This document shows, piece after piece, positions 1 through 6,136 of a stretch of 14,541 bases of DNA; within the stretch, counting starts at the first letter, position 1, and every line of letters starts with the position of its first letter. Below the pieces are notes generated by a model. The model was not told where the DNA came from, did not search any database, and saw nothing but the letters and a program-made list of their open reading frames with translations. This DNA is from an uncultured Bacillota bacterium (GTDB lineage: Bacteria > Bacillota > Sulfobacillia > UBA995 > UBA9673). The translations under genes were made by a program, and so were the position numbers. The stretch lies in contig CALMHV010000052.1 in assembly GCA_937863905.1 (NCBI GenBank), positions 1-14,541 of the forward strand. The letters are read 5' to 3'.

Positions 1-22
1 CGCGCACCAGGATGTCGAGCAA
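1..22 (-). CDS. 5' end of an unidentified gene, cut by the window edge
   Basis: Only seven codons are inside the window, reading M-L-D-I-L-V-R from a TTG start at 22. The case for a real gene is the ribosome binding site: an exact AGGAGG (plus-strand cctcct, 30-35) lies 7 bases upstream of the TTG. A promoter-like pair lies further upstream at 110-139, and the gene follows bshC on the same strand with a gap of 155 bases. In Bacillus, bshC is followed by mraZ and rsmH, but these seven residues do not look like the start of MraZ. The product cannot be named from so little. Confidence 0.45.
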
Positions 23-109
23 GAGACTACCTCCTCGTCCTTGCCGCCGGGGGCGGTTTTCCCGCTTGGCGCAAAAGCCCTGCTAGAAACAGTTTCTCGG
101 AACAACCCC

Positions 110-139
110 AGGATATTCCCGGGGACAGGCCGGCGTCAA
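110..139 (-). promoter_or_regulatory. Candidate sigma-A-type promoter for the left-edge gene
   Basis: On the minus strand, TTGACG (134-139, five of six to the -35 consensus) is followed after 18 bases by TATCCT (110-115, four of six to the -10 consensus). Transcription would start near 103 and give a leader of about 80 bases before the TTG at 22. The leader holds a short inverted repeat, AGAAA-CAG-TTTCT (85-97), too small to be a convincing terminator for bshC. The rest of 1-177 shows nothing else recognisable. This is consensus matching by eye only. Confidence 0.4.
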
Positions 140-177
140 CCATTTAGTGCCACGCGGTGAAGGACCTGGGAAGCCTC

Positions 178-1866
178 CTAGATGAATAGGAAGCGGTGCC
201 CGGCGCTGAGGGTCGCGTCGCCGGGCACGATAGGCTGGCTCGCCATCTCGCCGGTGAGGCCGGGCCCGTACTTGGCCAGATAGGGGAACAGGTTGAAGAC
301 GCGCTCCTGGAAGTCGCCCCCGGGGCGCAGGGCGGTCTCGAGCGCGTCGTAGCGGCGGACGGCCTCCTGGCAGTTCTGGCGGTGCTGCTGCCAGGTCTTC
401 TTCCGGAGCCATTCGACCTCGGCCAGAACCCGGTCCCGGTTCTTGACCCCCAGGTCGGCCAGACCGGGGTCCAGACGAGCTAAGTCCCTGTCCGCGCCGG
501 CATAGAGGTCGGTCACCTGGTCCGAGAGCCGGGCGAACAGGCCGTCAATACCCACCGGGTCCGCGTCGTCAAGGTAGCGAGCCCGCGCCCCGCGCAGAGT
601 GTCAAGGTCGAGCGCCTCCCCGGCGTCCAGACCGCATCGGCTGAGGTGGCGGGCGACGGCCGGCTCGACGATGGTCACGTTCGGGCGCGGGTAGATCACC
701 GGGAGACGCCGGCCAAAGTGATGGAAGAGACCCTTGTAGAGGCCGAAGTAGCTGGTCTCGCCCGGCCCGCCCACGTAGGCCAGGACGGGGAAGACCCATT
801 CCTGGGCCAGCGGGCGCAGGACGACGTTGGGGCTCAGGCCTTCGGGGGAGGAGGCGAGGCCCAGAAGGTCGGACTCCGTGAGGACCTCGGCCTCCGGCCC
901 CTGGCCCGCCGTGAACGACCGGCCGTCGCCGGCCACCCGGCGGAGCGGCACCCGTTCTAGGCCCCGGTACAGGTAGAGGTTGGCGGAGTCCGGGTCCTTC
1001 TCCACCTGCGGGTCGAGGCCCAGTTCCCGCACCTGGTGCTGGCCCTCGGCGAACAGGGTCCCGATGGCCCGATTGTCCGTCACCATCCGGGCCAGGGCCG
1101 GCCTCTGGAGGAGGCGCATCCCCGGAAGGAGCGGGTCAGCCAGGACCAAACCCAGGTGGCCGAGGAGACTGAGGAGCAGGCGGCCGAACCAGCCGCTGAG
1201 GCTGCCCGAGGCCTCAGCCGTACGCCGGAGGTGCGCCAGAACGTCCGGGCTGAACTCGGTCTGCCCCAGGAGCGGTTCCAATTCATCGAGCAAGACCTGC
1301 GCCGCCGGCCCCGCGGGCAAATGTCCCACCGAGGCGCGGGCAGGAAACAGCGCGCCCGTCCCGGCGCTGGGCCTGTAGTTGAGCCGGGCCAGACTGCCGT
1401 CGGGAGCCTGGATGGTTAGCCGGGCGACTTCGGCCAGATCGTGGTCCTCGCCCCCGATCCAGAAGACAGGCACGACCGGTGTCCCGGCCGGCAGGAGGCC
1501 CTCGACCGCCCGGGCCAACTGGATGACGGAAACCGCCTTCCAGAAGGTGTAGAGCGGGCCGACCAGGACCCCGGGCTGCTGGCCGGTGATGATGGCCACC
1601 GCCCCGGGCTTCCCCAGCCGGCGGGCGGAGGCCAGGGCCTCCGGGGGGGCCCCTAGCCCCCGGTTGTACTCCTCGAGGAGACCGGCGAGACCCGGCCGGT
1701 CGAAGTCGTGGCCGGCCAGTTCCCGCGCCCGCTCGGGGAAAGCCCGCGGGTCATGGGGGGAGTAGTCGTAGAGGTGGGCGACCCGCGAGTAATCGCCGAG
1801 GTAGAGACCGGACAAGGGGTAGCGCGGGTCGGGCCCGGGGCCCGACGAGAAACGCAGGCTGACCAT
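178..1866 (-). CDS. bshC: BshC, bacillithiol biosynthesis cysteine-adding enzyme
   Basis: BshC is assigned the last step of bacillithiol synthesis, adding cysteine to glucosaminyl-malate to give the cytosolic thiol of many Bacillota. Seen in the sequence: 562 residues, close to the family's usual 540; a nucleotide-binding-like TGQQPGVLVGPLYTFWKA segment at about 94-111; the hallmark PVFWIGGEDHD at 133-143 (commonly PVFWIASEDHD in relatives); a charged, coiled-coil-like stretch near 450-510; and the C-terminal F-QERVFNLFPYLAKYG block. The ATG at 1866 fits the family N-terminus (LYLGDY...LYDYSPHDP), though its Shine-Dalgarno is weak. It starts only 31 bases after the clp1-like stop and so is probably cotranscribed with it. 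The partners bshA and bshB are not in the window. Family assignment is secure; the biochemical role is from family knowledge. Confidence 0.95.
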   Translation of the reverse strand: MVSLRFSSGPGPDPRYPLSGLYLGDYSRVAHLYDYSPHDPRAFPERARELAGHDFDRPGLAGLLEEYNRGLGAPPEALASARRLGKPGAVAIITGQQPGVLVGPLYTFWKAVSVIQLARAVEGLLPAGTPVVPVFWIGGEDHDLAEVARLTIQAPDGSLARLNYRPSAGTGALFPARASVGHLPAGPAAQVLLDELEPLLGQTEFSPDVLAHLRRTAEASGSLSGWFGRLLLSLLGHLGLVLADPLLPGMRLLQRPALARMVTDNRAIGTLFAEGQHQVRELGLDPQVEKDPDSANLYLYRGLERVPLRRVAGDGRSFTAGQGPEAEVLTESDLLGLASSPEGLSPNVVLRPLAQEWVFPVLAYVGGPGETSYFGLYKGLFHHFGRRLPVIYPRPNVTIVEPAVARHLSRCGLDAGEALDLDTLRGARARYLDDADPVGIDGLFARLSDQVTDLYAGADRDLARLDPGLADLGVKNRDRVLAEVEWLRKKTWQQHRQNCQEAVRRYDALETALRPGGDFQERVFNLFPYLAKYGPGLTGEMASQPIVPGDATLSAGHRFLFI

Positions 1867-1897
1867 TGTCTCTGCGTCAACCCCTTAGTTGAGGGCG

Positions 1898-2977
1898 CTA
1901 GATGTCGTTCGGGTGTATCTTCCCGACTTCCTCGCCCGTCGGCAAGACCTTGAGGATGCCGAACTGCAGGCCGGCGACTCGATCCAAGACCGGGCGGTCG
2001 AGCGGGCTGAGGATGGTCCCGACCCGACGCTGGAAGTCCAGGCCGCTCAGGACCCCGACACCCAGTAGGCTGCCCTCCCGGTCGACCATCCCCATCAGGA
2101 GGTTCTCAAACCGGTCGGCCTTGGTTAGGAAGACATCCGGCACTCCTTCGCGTTCCTTGACACGGTCCAGGCCGTCGAGGTCGAAGTAGCCTCCCGCCAC
2201 GACGAAGATGCCGTCGGCGAGCCGCTCAGCGTGGGCGATCTGGCAGCGAAAGTCCTTGGCGAGGAGTTCGACCTCGCCCTCGTCCATCGGACGCCCGGTG
2301 AGGTAGGTGGTCCGGAAGAGCGCCAGCTTGGTCAGGTCGAACTCGCAGGGCGTGGCGGTGGCAAAGTACTGGCGAAGAGCCCGTTCGCGCGAGGCCCTCC
2401 GGTCGCGCCGGCTGTGGTCCGCGGCCTTAGGCGACAGCGGGACACGCATGACGGTCAGGCGCGAACTGCCGAGGCATTCCCAGGACCGGAGGATGTGCTC
2501 GACCTCGAAGTCCCTCTGAAGAGCCAGGATGTGCGTGGGGTCGATGAGTTCTATCTTCGTGTTCTTCAGGAACCGGGCCGTCCGACCCCAGACAAGACCG
2601 GTCGTGTCGATGATGACCAGGTCCGGCGAGTCGGCCAGAGCCCGGTCCACGGCGTTTCTGGCGGCCATCGCGGTCGTGAAGCTCAGGAGTTCGGGGGAGT
2701 TCGACCCCACGAAATACGAGTACGTCGCGGGCACGTCCCGCAGCCGTTCCACCGGCCCGGAGGCGAAACCGAGTCCCACACAACCGGGCGGGCCGATCTC
2801 CGACTGTCCCACGTCGGCGTCCACCACGGCCACTTTCAGACCAGCCGCCGCGGCCACACTGGCCAGGAAGGCGGCCAGCGTGGTCTTGCCGCTGTCGGTC
2901 GGGCCGAGCAGGAAGACCTTTAGAGGCCGCCGTCCGGAAGCAATGACCTCCTCAGCGGCTCTCTTCCACTCCTTCAC
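1898..2977 (-). CDS. CLP1/Grc3-like P-loop polynucleotide 5'-kinase
   Basis: The family phosphorylates 5'-hydroxyl ends of RNA (or DNA) using ATP. Numbered from the GTG at 2977 (359 residues), the protein has Walker A GPTDSGKT at 25-32, a DADVGQSEIGPPG block at about 53-65 matching the signature of archaeal CLP1 kinases, FVGSNSPELL near 89-98 (lid-like region of the family), the Walker B-like LVIIDTTG ending at 127, and HILALQRDFEVEHIL further on. The C-terminal half is an unassigned domain. I prefer GTG 2977 because AGAGGGG lies 9 bases upstream. A GTG at 2998 would add seven residues but has no ribosome site. It overlaps the end of rsmD by 26 bases, so translation is probably coupled. The RNA-enzyme neighbours suggest RNA repair or processing, which is inference. 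Family is clear; the substrate is unknown. Confidence 0.85.
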   Translation of the reverse strand: MKEWKRAAEEVIASGRRPLKVFLLGPTDSGKTTLAAFLASVAAAAGLKVAVVDADVGQSEIGPPGCVGLGFASGPVERLRDVPATYSYFVGSNSPELLSFTTAMAARNAVDRALADSPDLVIIDTTGLVWGRTARFLKNTKIELIDPTHILALQRDFEVEHILRSWECLGSSRLTVMRVPLSPKAADHSRRDRRASRERALRQYFATATPCEFDLTKLALFRTTYLTGRPMDEGEVELLAKDFRCQIAHAERLADGIFVVAGGYFDLDGLDRVKEREGVPDVFLTKADRFENLLMGMVDREGSLLGVGVLSGLDFQRRVGTILSPLDRPVLDRVAGLQFGILKVLPTGEEVGKIHPNDI

Positions 2978-3548
2978 CTGCGGGTTCCCCTCTCCCACGC
3001 TCAGGCCGGAAGAAGCTCAAGACACTCTCTCCGTAGACATAGTCGCGCACGAGACTCAGAGTTCGCGTCTTGGGAGGGATTTCCTCCGTCTTGTGCCTTT
3101 GTACGTAGACGTAGCCACTTGGCGACACGATACCCGTTTCATCCACCAGGGCCAGAACCCTTGGCCCCAAACCACGAAAGTACGGCGGGGCGATGCCGAC
3201 GACGTCGAACCGGAGTCCTTCCTGGGCCAGCCTGGGTATCTCCCAGAAGACATCGCCCTGCACGACCCGGGCCCGGTCGGTGAACCCCGTGGTCGCCAGG
3301 TTCTGACGGATGACCGCGGCGGCCTTGGGGTTCAGCTCGACCAGCACGACCTCGCGCGCTCCGCGGCTCAGAGCTTCGATGCCGTAGCTGCCCGTCCCGG
3401 CGAAAAGGTCTAGCCAGGCGGCTCCCGGAGTCGCCGCCCGCAGGATGTCGAAAAGGGCCTGCCTCACGTGGGCCAGGGGAGGCCGCGTCCCCTCGCCGGG
3501 AAGCGATTTCAGCCGCCGGCCCCGAGCCTGACCGCCGATCACCCGCAC
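2952..3548 (-). CDS. rsmD: RsmD-family 16S rRNA (guanine-N2) methyltransferase
   Basis: RsmD methylates N2 of G966 (E. coli numbering) in 16S rRNA using S-adenosylmethionine. The protein is 198 residues, near the usual 185-200. It opens with the family start MRVIGGQARGRRLKSLPG, then TRPPLAHVRQALFDIL (usually RPTTDRVREALFN), the SAM-binding motif LDLFAGTGSYGIEALSRGA, the acidic VELN that binds the SAM ribose, and the C-terminal YGESVLSFFRP typical of the family. The catalytic motif IV, normally DPPY/F, reads APPY here, so the acidic residue is absent. Some RsmD-like proteins (as I recall, in cyanobacteria and Chloroflexi) carry an APP variant, so activity cannot be excluded. The GTG at 3548 has AAGGTG about 10 bases upstream. 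It lies between yhaM (59-base gap) and the overlapping kinase gene. Confidence 0.85.
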   Translation of the reverse strand: MRVIGGQARGRRLKSLPGEGTRPPLAHVRQALFDILRAATPGAAWLDLFAGTGSYGIEALSRGAREVVLVELNPKAAAVIRQNLATTGFTDRARVVQGDVFWEIPRLAQEGLRFDVVGIAPPYFRGLGPRVLALVDETGIVSPSGYVYVQRHKTEEIPPKTRTLSLVRDYVYGESVLSFFRPERGRGEPAGEGVEESR

Positions 3549-3607
3549 CGGTCATCCGCACCTTTCGGGCCATCCCCGTTCCTCTTCTCGGGGATCGCCA
3601 ACGCCAT

Positions 3608-4681
3608 CTAACGTCCGTCTCCTCGCGACCCCTTGTAGAGATACCGATCGAGCGTCCGGTGATACGGGGTCCAGCGGGAGTCGGGATCACGCTCCCCCTC
3701 GGTCCGGAGAGTGTCCTCGACCGTGTTCAACTTACCGTCGAGGTCGTCGGCGTAGTGGAGGGCTACGGCCTCCAGGGTCATGGGGCGCTTGGGCGAGCCC
3801 CATTCGTACTGTCCGTGGTGGCTGAGAATCATGTGCCGCAGGCGAAGGAGCGTCTCCGGATCGGGCGGGGAGGTGAGCTTCGCCGCCCGCTCGGAGACCA
3901 TCTCGGCGCCCAGGACGACGTGCCCGATGAGTTGTCCTTCGTCGGTGTAGTCGAAGCGCCGGGTCCAGGAGAGTTCTCTCACCTTCCCCATGTCGTGAAG
4001 GAGCGCCCCGGTCAAGAGAAGGTCGCGGTCCAAAGGCGGGTACCTACCGGCCATGTCCAGACAGAGCCCGGCCACCGCCAGGGAATGCTCGAGCAGGCCA
4101 CCCAGGACGGCGTGATGGATCTGCTTGGCGGCCGGACACCGGCGAAAGAGCGGCCAGAACTCCGGGTCACCGAAGAAGCTCTCGGCGAGGGTCCGGAGAG
4201 GCGCCGAGACGATTCCCGCCACCAGCCCGCGCAGTTCGGCCTCCATCGTTCCCGGGTCACGGGTGCTGGCGGGCAGGAAGTCAGCCAGGTCCACGCTTTC
4301 CACCGCCACGGCCTCGAGTTCGTTGATGTTGACCTGGAGGAGCCCGCCGTACTCACTCACGTGACCCCCTAGGCGAACGAACCCGTCCAGGACCGCCAGA
4401 CTCTGGAGGGCCTCCGCGTTGTCCCACAGCCGGGCCTGGATGCGCCCGGTCCGGTCGCGCAGTTCGAGGGCCAGGAAGGCGTTGCCCGACTGCGTGGACC
4501 GCAGGCTCTTGGAGATCACCAGGAAGACGGCGCCCGCGACGCGCTGGTCCTTGCGGAGGTCGGACACGAAGACCCGGGCCGAGCCGGAGGGCGCCTGGCC
4601 CTCGTGGACCGGCGCGGGGCCCGCCCCCTCCCCGAAGAGCGACGACGTGGGCGGTTCCGTACGACTTGAGGGTCGAGACAT
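3608..4681 (-). CDS. yhaM: YhaM-type 3'-5' exoribonuclease (OB-fold plus HD domain)
   Basis: YhaM enzymes trim RNA and single-stranded DNA from the 3' end in a metal-dependent reaction. The 357-residue protein is longer than B. subtilis YhaM (about 314) because of a proline/glycine-rich N-terminus of about 37 residues. Next comes an OB-fold nucleic-acid-binding domain (about 38-125) with LRSTQSGNAFLALELRDRTG. The HD domain follows: H189-H190, H199 in LEHSLAVA, H229-D230 in the LLHDMGK metal motif, H254 in IGHVVLG, H288-H289 in SHHGQYEWGSPK, and D312 in HYADDLDGK. This is the full set of family hallmarks, so an active enzyme is expected. The ATG at 4681 has GGGGAGGG about 10 bases upstream. 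It looks like the first gene of the run yhaM-rsmD-clp1-bshC, 56 bases after the DUF1634 gene. Confidence 0.92.
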   Translation of the reverse strand: MSRPSSRTEPPTSSLFGEGAGPAPVHEGQAPSGSARVFVSDLRKDQRVAGAVFLVISKSLRSTQSGNAFLALELRDRTGRIQARLWDNAEALQSLAVLDGFVRLGGHVSEYGGLLQVNINELEAVAVESVDLADFLPASTRDPGTMEAELRGLVAGIVSAPLRTLAESFFGDPEFWPLFRRCPAAKQIHHAVLGGLLEHSLAVAGLCLDMAGRYPPLDRDLLLTGALLHDMGKVRELSWTRRFDYTDEGQLIGHVVLGAEMVSERAAKLTSPPDPETLLRLRHMILSHHGQYEWGSPKRPMTLEAVALHYADDLDGKLNTVEDTLRTEGERDPDSRWTPYHRTLDRYLYKGSRGDGR

Positions 4682-4737
4682 AGACCGGCACCCTCCCCAC
4701 TACTTAGTCCAAACCCCGTTCCACAATCCAAGCCCCA

Positions 4738-5085
4738 CTACCTCGTCCAGGCCACCAAGACGGCGAGAAGTTGGACGACCAAGACGCCGCCGGCAACCCG
4801 CGCGAACCGGCCGTTGGACTGGCTTCGGTAGGCGAGCGCCGCCACGAGAGCCTGGAGCGGCGGAAGAGCCAGGGTCATCACGACTCCGGCCCGGATGAGA
4901 GCGGCGGCCGCTTCCCCGACCGACCCCTGGACGAGCGCGACGGCCAGGCCGACCGCCACAGGCGCCAGCCCAACCCCGACCCCGACCCGGAGGAGCGAGG
5001 ACAGCCGCCCGTAGATGGGCGCGTCAGCCTCGACGGCATGAACCTTCGGCCGGTCCTCCGGCTGGAGCGTCGGTCTGTCGTCCAC
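4738..5085 (-). CDS. DUF1634-like small membrane protein, partner of the TSUP permease
   Basis: The product is 115 residues with a polar N-terminus (about 25 residues) and three predicted membrane segments: VGVGVGLAPVAVGLAVAL near 35-52, LIRAGVVMTLALPPLQALVAAL near 63-84, and GGVLVVQLLAVLVAW at the end. The segment order, the small size and the proline in the middle helix (TLALPPLQ, like the family's lLtPvlRV) fit DUF1634. That family has no known function and is often found beside TauE/SafE permeases, exactly as here, 48 bases downstream. The GTG at 5085 has AGGTGG about 5 bases upstream. A role as accessory subunit of the permease is inference from adjacency. Confidence 0.7.
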   Translation of the reverse strand: MDDRPTLQPEDRPKVHAVEADAPIYGRLSSLLRVGVGVGLAPVAVGLAVALVQGSVGEAAAALIRAGVVMTLALPPLQALVAALAYRSQSNGRFARVAGGVLVVQLLAVLVAWTR

Positions 5086-5133
5086 AAAACCACCTCGTCT
5101 CGCGGGTCTAGTGGCGCCGGCGCGGCCGCCCTC

Positions 5134-6015
5134 TCAGGACAGGAAGGGTCCGAAAGCCGCGGCCAGCATCCGGAGGGCCATGTAGAACAACACCACAGCG
5201 AAGACGCGCTTGATGAGCGCTCCCGGAAGAACCTGCGCCAGCCTGGCCCCCATCCGGGCGCCGACGAAGACGCCCAGGATGGTCACGGCCGTGACCCCCG
5301 GGTCGATGAAGCCCCTGGCCAGGTACACGACGGCCCCGGCCACCGCGGTAAGGGAGATGATGTGACTTGAGGTCGCCGTGGCCGCCTTCATGGGCATGCC
5401 GAACATAAGGTTCATGACCGGGACCTGGATGATGCCCCCTCCAATGCCCAGGAAGCCTGACGCGAGCCCGGCCAGCAGGCTGAGAAACAGGCCTGAGCGC
5501 ACGGCCTTTGGGCGATAGACGACCTCGGTCCGGGAGGCCGGATCGAAGTACCTACCCTCGAGAGGGTCCGACCCGACGTTCCCCGCCTCCTCCGGCGCGC
5601 GCGTCCGGGCGCCGCGCTCCGGCCGGGCGAGCATCAGGATGCCGGCGGCGACCAGGACGAAACCAAAAACCGCCAGGATGAACGGGCCGGTGACGGATGT
5701 TCCGATAAGCCCGCCGCCCAGCGACCCCGCCGCGGTGACCGTGGCCAGGATGAGCGCGAGCCTCAGGTTGGTGAGGCGTGACTTAAGGTAGATGGTGGCG
5801 GCGCTTGAGGCGTTGGCCACCACGGCCACCAAACTCGTGCCCACCGCTATCTGCGGCGGGAGGCCCAGGGCCAGGGTGTAGATCGGCACGATGATGATGC
5901 CCCCACCCAGCCCGAGCAAGGCCCCGACAATTCCGCCGACGAGAGCCGCGACCGCGACCCAGAGGGTGAAGACCACGTCCAAGACGGTGCCCCCCCCGAC
6001 GGTGACAATCTCCAT
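5134..6015 (-). CDS. TSUP (TauE/SafE) family membrane permease
   Basis: These permeases move sulfur-containing or organic anions such as sulfite, sulfoacetate or thiosulfate across the membrane. The protein shows the internal duplication of the family: GALLGLGGGIIIVP in the first half and GFLGIGGGIIQVP in the second, each opening a bundle of hydrophobic helices (about eight in total). A cytoplasmic linker between them carries an acidic/arginine-rich stretch and YFDPASRTEVVYRPK. I chose ATG 6015 (293 residues). A TTG at 6051 with AGGA seven bases upstream is an equally possible start, adding 12 residues. The open frame continues to 6225, but that extension is polar, unlike the family, and would run into the divergent peptidase gene. 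The substrate cannot be told from the sequence. Confidence 0.9.
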   Translation of the reverse strand: MEIVTVGGGTVLDVVFTLWVAVAALVGGIVGALLGLGGGIIIVPIYTLALGLPPQIAVGTSLVAVVANASSAATIYLKSRLTNLRLALILATVTAAGSLGGGLIGTSVTGPFILAVFGFVLVAAGILMLARPERGARTRAPEEAGNVGSDPLEGRYFDPASRTEVVYRPKAVRSGLFLSLLAGLASGFLGIGGGIIQVPVMNLMFGMPMKAATATSSHIISLTAVAGAVVYLARGFIDPGVTAVTILGVFVGARMGARLAQVLPGALIKRVFAVVLFYMALRMLAAAFGPFLS

Positions 6016-6136
6016 CTCTCCGGTCAGGGCTAGTATTTCTACCTGCTTCAAAACGTTTCCTGTGAGCCTGCCCGGGGGAACGGCGGTCCGCCCGGCGAAC
6101 CGAGAGGGTCTAGCGCCCAAGGAAGGTCGGATCGCC

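Noticed and set aside
2231..3413. Long plus-strand open frames at 2231-2923 and 2529-3413
   Set aside because: Antisense shadows of the kinase and rsmD genes in a G+C-rich region; no recognisable motifs and no ribosome sites.
5891..6136. Upstream extension of the peptidase open frame (82 codons before GTG 6137)
   Set aside because: It is proline/threonine-rich, antisense to the permease start, and precedes a clear signal peptide that should be N-terminal; GTG 6137 has a good ribosome site.
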